Virus record (IMG/VR): IMGVR_UViG_3300015360_000149
Coordinates: 1 to 29,035 of that record
Reading direction: 5' to 3' (one strand)
DNA: 29,035 bases
Origin: a virus
In this document: positions 7,062 to 15,521 of the stretch, one piece after another
Position numbering within the stretch: position 1 is the first letter of the stretch
Layout of the letters: each line of letters starts with the position of its first letter
Made by a program: the position numbers and the translations under genes
Notes under the pieces: model-generated
Told to the model about the DNA's origin: nothing
Seen by the model: the letters and a program-made list of their open reading frames with translations, nothing else
Databases searched by the model: none

Positions 7062-8881
7062 ATTCCATCTGTCCAGTCTGACTTCCACACCGACACATTG
7101 CCCGACCCTGAGGGCGCATAATGATAGCTAAGTGTATCCGGGCTTCCCCCACCATAGGTTATGATCTCAGTTCCCCCACCAGTAAGAACCGTCCAATCGC
7201 CCGTATCGAAAATAACAAAGTCATTACCCGTACCCATCCAGTTTTTAATGAAAAGCTGGATGCGCAGGCAGTCAAACACAAAGGGGCTGAGTTGCTTTAT
7301 AAGCCTCATGTGAACCCGATACAATTTAGGCTCAGAGGCTACTAATGCTCCGGCGGTAATCACTGATCCCATGTCATCGGTACTGTTGATCTTTCTTCGC
7401 GCAACGTGCCATTCCAGATTGTACTCCGTGGCATTAACCAAGCCGTACCCGGTGGGTGTTATAGCACCAATAACCGGCCCCTTCATTTGGGTTACTTGCT
7501 GCATTTCTTCACTCGCAAGCATGTGCGCGCTCGCGTACATGACTCGCGTATCCGCTCCTTTTGGTCGCGAGAAGTAGAGATTTATCGGGTCGCCCCAAAC
7601 AATAGAAGTGCCCCCTGCGCCGCCCCCACTGGGTTTCGCGGAATCAATTCCTTGTGACATCAACACAGAACCCGGCAAACCTTGAGAAGGGGGCTTCACA
7701 ACGGGTGAAATCTCCGGTTGACCCGAACCGTGTTCTAAACACGCTGTATTATGAACGCGCTGGCAAGACGAGTGGATTTCTGACCACGGAGAATTGTTAT
7801 CACTGAATCCCCCAAATACTGGAACTTCGATGGAAGCATTAGAAAAGAAGATATGGAAGATTCCCCCAACCTTACAATCAATGTTGTCCGCAAGTGTTCT
7901 AGGCGTCCACCGCCACATCACTTCGTAATATCTGCCGGGAATGTTTAATAGAGTGGTCTTATCTACCCAATTGTAAAAAACACCCGTGCCCTTCGTTACC
8001 CCCGCAACCAGTTCTGCGGCAGTCAACGTGTAATCCAGTCCGGTTAGGTCGTTCAAATTCGATTCAAGTACAAACCAATTGTTTCCTTCATTAAACTGAT
8101 AACCGGGGCCGGGCAATCCAGTGACGTAAAACACAGCGGGCAAAGCCGTGTTGATGGGGGTTCTTTCACAAGCCTCTCCAACTTCGCCCGGTGTCGGTGG
8201 GGGCACTTCAGGATTACCGGGCGTTGTATCCAACACAGCCGTTGAATCCACGCGAATTTCAATCAGCGAAATATCCGGCGTCTGATTCTTATTGAAGGCT
8301 TCAATGGTCAGTGAAAGAATATCCACGGCATCATCAAAACGTACCGGCACGTCGAACTCACAGCCACATGAAATGACATCACTAGGGGCCACCGCAGCCG
8401 CAAAAGTTATGCGCCCGGTAGCGTAATTCACAGTAAACCCACTAAGCACTTGCACATTGTTCTTACCAAGCACCAGCGTACCGACCACGGGCTTATTGAT
8501 CTTGCGTGTAAAAGTCAGTGCGCCGAACGTGTACGTTTTGGCGATCTGAAAGATAGTGAATGTTCCATCAGTGGGCTGACACACCACGTCAGAGATTGTT
8601 GGAACGCTGCGGCTATCAGCAGCCGTCGTGAAGTCCATCCAATCTTTGAAACGAAATCCTCGCGCCGGGCCTTTTCGACCGATGTAGAATTCAATCAGCG
8701 TATCGAGTTGCGTGGATGTTTTGAGAACGGGGGCAAGATTGTACTTATGCAGCGGGGCGCGCCAGCGCACAATTCTACGCTCCTGTCCGCCATGCAGGCG
8801 CACCACCGTATTGTTGAAGGATGGCCCGCCCCTTGAGCCAAACGTCAAACGCTCTGGTAAACGGACTTCATCAAAATCCAT
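7058..8881 (-). CDS. DUF2460 distal-tail protein with a large novel C-terminal extension
   Basis: The 607-residue product is about three times the usual DUF2460 length of roughly 210. Residues 1-210 are a full DUF2460 domain: RRIVRWRAPLHKYNLAP, FYIGRKGPARGFRFKDWMDF, FQIAKTYTFG, NYATGRITFAAAVAPSD, FDVPVRFDD and ISLIEIR. A Pro-rich linker (PGNPEVPPPTPGEVG) leads into about 370 residues with no family I recognise. These are aromatic- and beta-rich with scattered cysteines (GGFSDNNSPW, SCQRVHNTAC), and a glycine linker SGGGAGG splits them into two parts. The extension resembles the added carbohydrate-binding domains of evolved Dit proteins in other siphophages, so a peripheral receptor-binding role is likely but inferred. 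It follows an unextended paralogue. Confidence 0.85.
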   Translation of the reverse strand: MDFDEVRLPERLTFGSRGGPSFNNTVVRLHGGQERRIVRWRAPLHKYNLAPVLKTSTQLDTLIEFYIGRKGPARGFRFKDWMDFTTAADSRSVPTISDVVCQPTDGTFTIFQIAKTYTFGALTFTRKINKPVVGTLVLGKNNVQVLSGFTVNYATGRITFAAAVAPSDVISCGCEFDVPVRFDDAVDILSLTIEAFNKNQTPDISLIEIRVDSTAVLDTTPGNPEVPPPTPGEVGEACERTPINTALPAVFYVTGLPGPGYQFNEGNNWFVLESNLNDLTGLDYTLTAAELVAGVTKGTGVFYNWVDKTTLLNIPGRYYEVMWRWTPRTLADNIDCKVGGIFHIFFSNASIEVPVFGGFSDNNSPWSEIHSSCQRVHNTACLEHGSGQPEISPVVKPPSQGLPGSVLMSQGIDSAKPSGGGAGGTSIVWGDPINLYFSRPKGADTRVMYASAHMLASEEMQQVTQMKGPVIGAITPTGYGLVNATEYNLEWHVARRKINSTDDMGSVITAGALVASEPKLYRVHMRLIKQLSPFVFDCLRIQLFIKNWMGTGNDFVIFDTGDWTVLTGGGTEIITYGGGSPDTLSYHYAPSGSGNVSVWKSDWTDGI

Positions 8882-8882
8882 T

Positions 8883-9503
8883 TTAAGTCAGCCTCAATTC
8901 AATAAGTTCCAAACTCTCAATGGAAGCGTTTTCATGGTCGTCAATCGAAACGATAAGCTGTTCACCATTAAAGCGGACAGGGGTGTGGAATAAAAACCCC
9001 GCCTTGTATGCGCCTGTTGGGGTGTACCCCGTCAAAACGCCCGTCTCATAGTTCACCGTTACTGATCCCGTGACATTCACACCCACATCTGAAATAAGCA
9101 CTGTTCCAAGAATCGGTTTATAGATGGGCTTAACAACAACGGTGCCTGCAATGTCGTAGGTTTTCGCCAAGCGATAAACACCACCCGTCAGCAGGATGGT
9201 CTGATCCAACATGGTCGGCGTGCCACGATGATTAGCCGCCGATGAAAAATCCAGCTTGTCTTTAAGCCTAAATCCTTTAGCACTGCCGTAGTGGTTGTAA
9301 TAAAAGGCGCGAATCTGATCCATTTCCGTGAACGACCGATTCTGGTAATTCACCGTGTACCGATTTAATGGAGCAGCCCACCGCGCCTTAGGGTGTGTCC
9401 AGCCACTATCCAGCGAAAACATGCGGGTAGAATACCCACGCCCATGCTCGGTCTGATAGCCGTAACCGTGCGGCAGAATTTCTTCACTGAAGTCGTCCAT
9501 CAT
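8883..9503 (-). CDS. DUF2460 distal tail protein
   Basis: This 206-residue protein is a DUF2460 domain of normal length: HPKARWAAPLNRYTVNYQNR, FYYNHYGSAKGFRLKDKLDF, YRLAKTYDIAG, NYETGVLTGYTP, FHTPVRFNGE and SLELIELRLT. DUF2460 proteins (RcGTA g12) form the ring that closes the tail tube and holds the hub. It starts at the first ATG of an ATGATG pair right after the tape-measure stop (TAAATGATG). The next gene encodes a clearly homologous but extended copy, so the pair probably arose by duplication. Confidence 0.9.
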   Translation of the reverse strand: MMDDFSEEILPHGYGYQTEHGRGYSTRMFSLDSGWTHPKARWAAPLNRYTVNYQNRSFTEMDQIRAFYYNHYGSAKGFRLKDKLDFSSAANHRGTPTMLDQTILLTGGVYRLAKTYDIAGTVVVKPIYKPILGTVLISDVGVNVTGSVTVNYETGVLTGYTPTGAYKAGFLFHTPVRFNGEQLIVSIDDHENASIESLELIELRLT

Positions 9504-12248
9504 TTACCTTTTGCGCACTGCGCGAGAAAGGTCGCCCGTGATCTGGCTCTTGCTTCGGCGGAAGCTGTCCGCGTCTTTGGTGTAGACGTTCATTACCACA
9601 TTGTTAGAACTACCGCCGTTCATCTCAACCCCCAACCGTCCGTTTGCGCCGCGTTTTAAGGGCATGATTGCTTCGGGGCCACGTTCACCCATAACGCCTA
9701 TTGGAAAGGCTGTGCTGCGGCTGAACACGCCCCCGTTGGCAAACGGTACAGCGGGCCTGAGATTGATTGCATTGTCTATTGCAGCTTGTCCCGCTGCAAA
9801 GCCCACATTGGGCGAGCGGTAACTGCCGGTTGGAGTGCTTCCCCCAAACAAACCTACGCCAAAGCGACTCAAAAATCCGAATATGCCGGTGGACACGGCA
9901 CTTGCGACGGGCTGTGCTACAGCCTGTTGGAACACCATCTTCAGCACAGCCTTGATGAACTCACCAATGGCTTCGGTGGCGGACTTGGCGGAGAAGATGA
10001 TGTCGGTGAAGGCATCCGAAAAGGCATCCCCAACTCTGAAAGCAATTTCTTCCAATTTTTTCAACTGATTTAACTTGTCTAATGATGCAGCGTATTCATC
10101 TGTCAACTGAGTTACCTTTATCAGATCATCCCCATACGCTTCAAGCGCATCATCTTGAAAGCTGTATAATTCCAGTGTGCGCTCTTGAGCTTCCCGCGAC
10201 TTACCCGCAAGCTGAATTTCCGTGCGTAGATTTTGTAATCTGCGCTCTATGTTATTGATACTGCTGTCCTCGTTTTTTGGCCTCACCAGTTTGGACAAAT
10301 CAGGCGCAAGTGCGGCACGTTCTTGTTCTTCTTTTGAGGCTTGCTGAAGCTCGTCCACCATTTTTACGAACATTGGCCCACCCACCGCGTTCGCCATCAC
10401 ACCCCTTAGCCCACGGGGTTTATCCAATTCTTTGATAAAGGCAGCATACTCAGCAGAAACCACGGCGCTTAATTCCCCAAATTGCTCCTTCACCAGCTTC
10501 AGTACATCTGGGAAGTTTCCAGAAAATTGTGCTTTGACACTTTCCCAATATGACTTTCCTGTTAAGTGGTTTTCCAAACCGTGTTTGGTAGCCTTTCCTG
10601 CAAATTCAACTGCTATATTCCCCATCGTAGTTGCCAGCACACTCAGATTTAAGGCGCGCTCTTCTAAGAATTTGTTGCCTGCATCATCCAAACTTTTTCC
10701 TAAGGCTAGATAAGGATCGCCCGTGGCCCCTGCGCCCAAACCAATAGTTGCAGCTTTTGCAAGGGTTGCAAGATTAGAGTTTAGTCCGGTGTTATACGCG
10801 ATTAGCGCATCAAGCACTCCTAATGGAGCACTTAAAGTTTCAAGCCCCTTTCTAACAATGCTTTTCATATTTTCCCAAAGAGATTCCCATATAAAAATAA
10901 TTCCAGCTTTCGCTGCCGCAAACGCGAACTTAATGGTGCTAAGCATTGTCTGAAACGCGGAAACCATAAGCGCCCCGGCCTGCTGAACGATCTTAAACTC
11001 GTCATATAGGTATGATCCAAGCGTAAATCCGAGAACTGCTGTCGAAAGTATGGCTAACACAGCAATCAAGGGATAAAACGCAACCACAGCCCCTTTAATA
11101 GCTGCGGGCAACCCAAGAATGATTGTTTTGAAATTCAGCAGATATTTAGCGCCAGTATTAAGCACTCCCGCAAAAGCAATGAACCTTACTGTCGTCGAAA
11201 GCAAAGCCCCACCAATGCCTAAAAGAAAGGTAGCTACTTTAATGGCAATGATGATCTTGAGGAATGTGCCGACAATCTGAAGAATAGGCGCGAGTCTTTC
11301 AAACAAACGCTTTGATGCTTCCAAGCGCGGCGGAAGTCCCGCGAGCAAGCGGATCAAGTCAGTTAAAACCAAGCGTACCGGAACAATTCCCGAATAAAAC
11401 TTGTTAAGAGCGCCCTTCAAGTCGAAAGCCTTTGCAGCTTCCGTGCCAATATCGCGCAACGCAAAGGTTATTTGTTCCACCACTTTGTTAAACGTACCCC
11501 GCAAACTTTCCTGCATAATTTTGGCAAGGTTTTTGAATTTAGGATCGTTGTTAACTCCCGTTGCGATAACCTTCATTGCCTCACCACCATCAATTCGCCC
11601 ACGCTCTATTAACTTAAATAGCTCACCAAAGGTGCCCCCTACGGCGTCTCTAAGATAACCAAAAGAGTTGACGCCGTTCTCGGCAAGAATACGCATGTCC
11701 TGTGTAGCCACACGCCCCTTTAGCGACATCTGTGAAAGTTGGACAATTATGCGCTCCATGTTTTGCTCAGTACCCCCCATAGCCGCAACTATGTTGGACA
11801 GTGCTTTCATGGTAGGTAGGACAGTCTCAGTCTTAAAACCAAGTGCCAGCATGTTTTTGGCAACTTCGGTTAGCCCTCTGAATTGTAGCGGCGTGTTAAT
11901 CGCCAAATCCTGCAATTCCATCAACATCTGATTGGCGCGATCTACATTCCCAACCAATGTTTGAATGGCGACGGTTTGCTGCTCAAACTCAGCGGCCAAT
12001 TTCAAACTTGCTAATGCCGTGCCTAAAAGGGTGACTGCCCCCGCCGTCTGTGCGACTAGCCCAAATAGGCCGCGATAGGCTTGACTGGCCCCATTCACCA
12101 GCGCCGTGTTTGAAAAAAAACTACGATTAAGGCGACCAACCCCGCCCGCTGCATTAACAGACGCGCCAGAAAGTTGCTGAAGCAATCGATTGACAGTGCC
12201 AAGATTACCGGAGTTGACGACGATGTTTAGTACGGCAAGATCAGCCAT
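9504..12248 (-). CDS. Tail tape measure protein
   Basis: The product has 914 residues from an ATG with GGAGTTTATTCA in front. The N-terminal tape-measure domain is clear around residues 70-200 (LAAEFEQQTVAIQTLVGNVD, NTPLQFRGLTEVAKNMLA, VATQDMRILAENGVNSFGYL). Several long hydrophobic segments follow (about 330-440), as expected of a protein that reaches the membrane during DNA entry, then coiled-coil stretches. The C-terminus has the lambda-type ending FANGGVFSRSTAFPIGVMGE-RGPEAIMPL. At about 0.15 nm per residue the length would imply a tail near 135 nm (inference). It follows the tail chaperone genes, as usual. Confidence 0.92.
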   Translation of the reverse strand: MADLAVLNIVVNSGNLGTVNRLLQQLSGASVNAAGGVGRLNRSFFSNTALVNGASQAYRGLFGLVAQTAGAVTLLGTALASLKLAAEFEQQTVAIQTLVGNVDRANQMLMELQDLAINTPLQFRGLTEVAKNMLALGFKTETVLPTMKALSNIVAAMGGTEQNMERIIVQLSQMSLKGRVATQDMRILAENGVNSFGYLRDAVGGTFGELFKLIERGRIDGGEAMKVIATGVNNDPKFKNLAKIMQESLRGTFNKVVEQITFALRDIGTEAAKAFDLKGALNKFYSGIVPVRLVLTDLIRLLAGLPPRLEASKRLFERLAPILQIVGTFLKIIIAIKVATFLLGIGGALLSTTVRFIAFAGVLNTGAKYLLNFKTIILGLPAAIKGAVVAFYPLIAVLAILSTAVLGFTLGSYLYDEFKIVQQAGALMVSAFQTMLSTIKFAFAAAKAGIIFIWESLWENMKSIVRKGLETLSAPLGVLDALIAYNTGLNSNLATLAKAATIGLGAGATGDPYLALGKSLDDAGNKFLEERALNLSVLATTMGNIAVEFAGKATKHGLENHLTGKSYWESVKAQFSGNFPDVLKLVKEQFGELSAVVSAEYAAFIKELDKPRGLRGVMANAVGGPMFVKMVDELQQASKEEQERAALAPDLSKLVRPKNEDSSINNIERRLQNLRTEIQLAGKSREAQERTLELYSFQDDALEAYGDDLIKVTQLTDEYAASLDKLNQLKKLEEIAFRVGDAFSDAFTDIIFSAKSATEAIGEFIKAVLKMVFQQAVAQPVASAVSTGIFGFLSRFGVGLFGGSTPTGSYRSPNVGFAAGQAAIDNAINLRPAVPFANGGVFSRSTAFPIGVMGERGPEAIMPLKRGANGRLGVEMNGGSSNNVVMNVYTKDADSFRRSKSQITGDLSRAVRKR

Positions 12249-12260
12249 TGAATAAACTCC

Positions 12261-12629
12261 TTAGTTGGAAGTTTCCTTTGTTTTGGCGGTCGTTGCAAGC
12301 ATAACCATATCAAGCTGTTTTAGCGTGTTGATTTCCCACGGCTCAAAATCCACACCCATCAGCGCAGAATAGGCGAGAATTTCATTGTATAGAATGGGAA
12401 GTGGGCCTAGCCCGTACTGGCGGGTTTGATTCAATTGAAGGAAGGCTTCCCAAAGGTACAGCAACACAAAGGGAATTTCAGCGTCAGAAAGTTCAGCAGC
12501 TTGCGCAACTTTTTGCCAGCCCTTAGACCGTGAGGCTTGCCGCAGATGGGCTTCTAATGCCACGCCCTTCTCATCTGTTTTGTCCAGCTTGAATCGATCT
12601 TCAGCGGCTGCTAAAAGCTGCGCTATCAG
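12261..12629 (-). CDS. Tail assembly chaperone, GT-type frameshift extension
   Basis: This frame has no good start of its own. The only internal candidate is a GTG at 12563, without a Shine-Dalgarno site. Instead it is the -1 frame continuation of the gene at 12626-13033. After slippage on GGGAAAC the ribosome would continue with LIAQLLAAAEDRFKLDKTDE and reach the stop at 12261, giving a fusion of about 257 residues. The extension carries a helical WEAFLQLNQ segment and EILAYSALMGVDFEPWEINTLKQLD, like DUF1799-type gpT-like tails of chaperones. In lambda, gpG and gpGT load the tape measure and tube subunits, and here too the fusion lies just before the tape measure gene. Confidence 0.8.
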   Translation of the reverse strand: MIAQLLAAAEDRFKLDKTDEKGVALEAHLRQASRSKGWQKVAQAAELSDAEIPFVLLYLWEAFLQLNQTRQYGLGPLPILYNEILAYSALMGVDFEPWEINTLKQLDMVMLATTAKTKETSN

Positions 12630-12635
12630 TTTCCC
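12603..12635 (-). promoter_or_regulatory. Programmed -1 frameshift signal
   Basis: On the minus strand the heptamer GGGAAAC (12629-12635) lies in the exact X-XXY-YYZ phase of the upstream gene (TTG GGA AAC TGA) and directly precedes its stop codon. Four nucleotides later an imperfect hairpin follows: AGCGCAGCT (12616-12624 side) pairs with AGCAGCCGCT (12603-12612), a suitable stimulator. The -1 frame is open for 122 codons. This matches the lambda G/GT arrangement, where the slippery site is GGGAAAG. Confidence 0.85.
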
Positions 12636-13033
12636 AAGAAGTTGCTTCGGTCGTTAAGAAACTCGTCCACTTGTAGGCAGAGCCAGCCACACGCATCGTA
12701 CAGCCTTCTGATGTCATCGGGGCTATCAACGGAGTGTCCTTCAAACTCGACGTTCTCAAGCTCAACCGTAGCCGCTACGCGAAGGGCAGCAGCACTCTCA
12801 ACCAAGCCTTCCACGTCTGCCCCACCGCTTCCCCGGCGTCCCCCAAGCACACTCTTGAGGCTTTTGGTTTGTGCATCTTTTTGCGACTTGAGGGATTCTC
12901 TGGATTCGGGGTTACGCAGCAGGATTCGCACAGTACCACGGGGATCGTCGATGGGCTTTCCGGTTGAGGGGTTGATGACGGTAAGCCACTCGGCCTCTTT
13001 GATGTTTTTGTTGATGTTGGAAAAGTCGGGCAT
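12626..13033 (-). CDS. Tail assembly chaperone, G-type
   Basis: The 135-residue product starts MPDFSNINKNIKEAEWLTVI and then reads NPSTGKPIDDPRGTVRILLR. A basic Lys/Arg-rich stretch and a helical C-terminus (DIRRLYDACGWLCLQVDEFL) follow. Its place between the tail-tube gene and the tape measure, its size, and a slippery heptamer overlapping the last codons identify it as the short chaperone product of the G/GT pair. It would coat the tape measure during tail assembly and be absent from the finished virion. Sequence similarity to named families is weak, so the call rests mainly on context and the frameshift. Confidence 0.8.
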   Translation of the reverse strand: MPDFSNINKNIKEAEWLTVINPSTGKPIDDPRGTVRILLRNPESRESLKSQKDAQTKSLKSVLGGRRGSGGADVEGLVESAAALRVAATVELENVEFEGHSVDSPDDIRRLYDACGWLCLQVDEFLNDRSNFLGN

Positions 13034-13078
13034 GGGAATCTTTGCTCCTGAGTTCGGGCCACAAGGTTGCGCAGCAAA

Positions 13079-14233
13079 TTAAGTGTTGCTGCGTTGAATC
13101 GTCATTGTCGTGTTATACGTCGCGTGCACCAGCCCCATGAAGGCTTGGTTGGCAACAATCGGGCCGGTGCGGGGCGGGTCTTTTTCGTTGCTGCTAATTT
13201 TCAGCCGGGGCACCACTATGGTCATAAAATTCACACCATCAAGATCATCAAACCGGACAGACAGCGCGATTTCATCCTCATTAAAGAAGTTGTTGAAATC
13301 AACCGCGTCTGCCATGAATGCCGAAATGCTGCCGCTCACGCGGGCATCCCCTTCAAAAACTTCAGGAGAAAACCGACTGCCAATAACGCCCTGCGTTGTG
13401 CGGTTGTTGTTGAGCGTAAATTCCAATGAAGTACAAGCAGCATTTTCAACGGCAGACTTAATGAAGATGCCATCAAACGCCGAAAAAGGAGAAGTGGTTG
13501 GCGCAGCCGTTGGCGTACCGAGTGAAGTACCACTCTGCACCCCAAAGGATAGGCCCAACAAAGTCAACGCACATGTAACCATTTGTTCCGGCGTAGCTGT
13601 CACGGTGAGTTGGTTCACGGCCACGCCCCGATAAACTTCGTACAGCGGGACATCGGAAAAACGTCGCTCGAATGTGAAAGTTTTAAGCGTTGAGCCAATG
13701 TCTAAGCGCTTGCCGGGGTAGACCAATGTACGCCCACCCGCAGCAGCGACAGTAACTAGAGTAGTTGCCAGCACCGTAATGGTCGTGGTTCCAACTGCCG
13801 TGACTACCCACGTTCCATTGTTGGCGGGGTTCGCAAAACTCGCGGTGCGAATGGTATCGCCTATGCGAAAACCATCCGCCGTAAACGATCCGGCTGACCG
13901 CGTGAACAGATTGGGTGAAGTCGCCCCAAAGTCCGGGCCACCCGCTACGACAACAGCAGCCCACGTTCCACCCATCGCGGCTTCAAGCATGTCATCGTAA
14001 GACTGACTGCCAAGTTCAAAACCAACCGTGCCCGTCGCGGAATTAAATCCGTGCCGCATATCGGCCACTTGCCGATCTTCCCGCCCCTCGTTCGATTCGA
14101 GTGTGTTGATACTTGGATTTATGGAGCGTTGTGTGTTGCGCAAGCGCTTCATTGTGGGGGCTGCGGGAGTGACGCCCTGTGTCACTTCAGCGACGTAGGA
14201 AAGGCCAACTCTTGCGGCAGAAGCTAAAGGCAT
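13079..14233 (-). CDS. Major tail tube protein
   Basis: The ATG at 14233 has AGGAG five nucleotides upstream. The longer open frame up to 14299 overlaps the preceding gene and is rejected. The 384-residue product starts MPLASAARVGLSYVAEVTQG. It continues with TPAAPTMKRLRNTQRSINPS and LESNEGREDRQVADMRHGFN, a pattern typical of siphophage tail-tube proteins. An inserted beta domain rich in Thr and Val (about residues 95-170) is followed by the conserved F-T-F-E-R-R-F segment. It should form the stacked rings of the tail tube. It follows the tail terminator gene and precedes the chaperones. Confidence 0.85.
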   Translation of the reverse strand: MPLASAARVGLSYVAEVTQGVTPAAPTMKRLRNTQRSINPSINTLESNEGREDRQVADMRHGFNSATGTVGFELGSQSYDDMLEAAMGGTWAAVVVAGGPDFGATSPNLFTRSAGSFTADGFRIGDTIRTASFANPANNGTWVVTAVGTTTITVLATTLVTVAAAGGRTLVYPGKRLDIGSTLKTFTFERRFSDVPLYEVYRGVAVNQLTVTATPEQMVTCALTLLGLSFGVQSGTSLGTPTAAPTTSPFSAFDGIFIKSAVENAACTSLEFTLNNNRTTQGVIGSRFSPEVFEGDARVSGSISAFMADAVDFNNFFNEDEIALSVRFDDLDGVNFMTIVVPRLKISSNEKDPPRTGPIVANQAFMGLVHATYNTTMTIQRSNT

Positions 14234-14241
14234 AACGACTC

Positions 14242-14658
14242 CTAATTGTTTGCTGACCCGTAAACTCGCCAACTGATTAAGGTTGGCACTATGTACCACG
14301 GCTCGTCAATGAACCCTGATACGGTTTCTGCGCGGTCTATTGCAACCTCTAAAGCCCCCGATTGCAAACTTTGTGGAACCGCGAACTGTTCCTTGATTGC
14401 CTTAGCCAGCACGCCCGCAATCTTTGTTCCTTTTCCCGTTGGCCCGTGTACGGCAAACGTGATGATCCCTGTGGCGCTGACCAGATCGCTCGCTACTTGG
14501 CGTTCCCCATCCACCAAAAAGCGCTCACTCACCCACATTGCATTATCCGGTGGATTAAATGCCGTGTTTTCATATTTGCGATAAGCGGCAACGGGCAATC
14601 CGGCAGTCAATGCAAAATGACTGCGCAGAAGGATTCTGACAGCTTCAAGATCAATCAT
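14242..14658 (-). CDS. Tail terminator protein (DUF4128-like)
   Basis: The product has 138 residues and overlaps the stop of the previous gene (ATGA at 14655-14658). It shows a helical N-terminus (IDLEAVRILLRSHFALTAGL), ENTAFNPPDNAMWVSERFLV, a central GIITFAVHGPTGKGT strand-turn, and a C-terminal PTLISWRVYG strand. This fits the tail-terminator/completion fold (lambda gpU group, DUF4128-like), which caps the tail tube and joins it to the head. Its order after the gp10-like protein and before the tube protein is the standard one. Confidence 0.75.
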   Translation of the reverse strand: MIDLEAVRILLRSHFALTAGLPVAAYRKYENTAFNPPDNAMWVSERFLVDGERQVASDLVSATGIITFAVHGPTGKGTKIAGVLAKAIKEQFAVPQSLQSGALEVAIDRAETVSGFIDEPWYIVPTLISWRVYGSANN

Positions 14659-15149
14659 GGAATCCTCGCACCAGCGCCATGCTTATTGATGACATTAACT
14701 ATGCGCACCAGTTCAGCCTGCATTTCCAAAAACGTCCGGTACATGTGCTTGTCGCCCGAACCCCCAACTCGGTTTTCCAGAAAATCCGAATAGTAAATGT
14801 TGTTGGTCAAATAGGCGGGCGTCCCGAACTTTGCTCTATCAGCCACCGCCGCGTTTTCCTTACCCGCATCACGAAAAATGGTTGGAAGTCCGGGCGGGGT
14901 TTCAGCTTTGGCAAGAGAGGCGTTGCCCGACACGTCAAACACGTTGTATTGCGCTTTCAAATCAGGCTTGCCAATGCTTAATCGCCAGTTACCCCGGCTT
15001 CTGCCGGTACGCACCCGGTTTTTTATCATCACGCTTTTTAACCCCGTCAATAACAGGGCGCGCAGAATGATGTCGGGCTTGGCTCTGGTTTTGTTGATGA
15101 ACGCCGTGATGTCGTTCACAAAAGAATAATTATTGCCTTTCTTAGCCAC
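14655..15149 (-). CDS. HK97 gp10-like neck/head-tail protein
   Basis: A GTG start with an AAGGAG-GTAAAGG-like region gives 164 residues. Family-typical elements are a basic segment with TGRSRGNWRLS (about residues 48-58), which matches the T-G-x-x-R-x-x-W pattern of HK97 gp10-like proteins. The later NNIYYSDFLE (about 115-124) matches the family's N-x-x-x-Y-x-x-x-L-E motif. Such proteins build the neck between connector and tail. It lies between the head-closure and tail-terminator genes, as expected. Confidence 0.8.
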   Translation of the reverse strand: MAKKGNNYSFVNDITAFINKTRAKPDIILRALLLTGLKSVMIKNRVRTGRSRGNWRLSIGKPDLKAQYNVFDVSGNASLAKAETPPGLPTIFRDAGKENAAVADRAKFGTPAYLTNNIYYSDFLENRVGGSGDKHMYRTFLEMQAELVRIVNVINKHGAGARIP

Positions 15150-15154
15150 AACCT

Positions 15155-15520
15155 TTACTCCTTCAAATGCAGCACGTAAGCCGCAACTTCATCACCAGAG
15201 TAGATTGGATCAGCCCGCACAACTTTGAAATCAAACCCATCAAACAAGTATCGGTCTGTTTTTGGATCAGGCTCAATGGCTAAACCAAGTGCCCCGACAA
15301 TCACCCACGCCGTAGTTCCCAATTGCAACGAAGCCTCTTTGTACTGGTAAGTGTAATCAGATGGGGGTGAGGCTCGAACGGTGGTGTTTACCGACGCTGA
15401 TACGTTATCCCCGGTCACGGGGTCGTAGGTTTCGGTTTCTCTGAAAATGATACCATCCACGCCCAACGAAGCGAGAACGGACTTGGTGAGTTTGCGAAAA
15501 AGGGTATCAAGTGCTGCCAT
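15155..15520 (-). CDS. Head-closure / head-tail joining protein
   Basis: The 121-residue product has a helical start (MAALDTLFRKLTKSVLASLG) followed by beta strands (GIIFRETETYDPVTGDN, VIVGALGLAIEPDPKTDRYL, FDFKVVRADPIYSGDEVAAY). Size, fold pattern and position between the adaptor and the gp10-like protein fit a head-closure protein (gp16/HK97 gp7 type). I do not recognise a specific Pfam family, so the role is inferred from gene order and the DP-x-T-G-D and IYSGDEVAAY motifs. Confidence 0.65.
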   Translation of the reverse strand: MAALDTLFRKLTKSVLASLGVDGIIFRETETYDPVTGDNVSASVNTTVRASPPSDYTYQYKEASLQLGTTAWVIVGALGLAIEPDPKTDRYLFDGFDFKVVRADPIYSGDEVAAYVLHLKE

Positions 15521-15521
15521 T

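Noticed and set aside
13070-13093. 8-bp hairpin (CGCAGCAA/TTGCTGCG) at the tail-tube stop codon
   Set aside because: No T-run follows on the minus strand, so it is not called a terminator.
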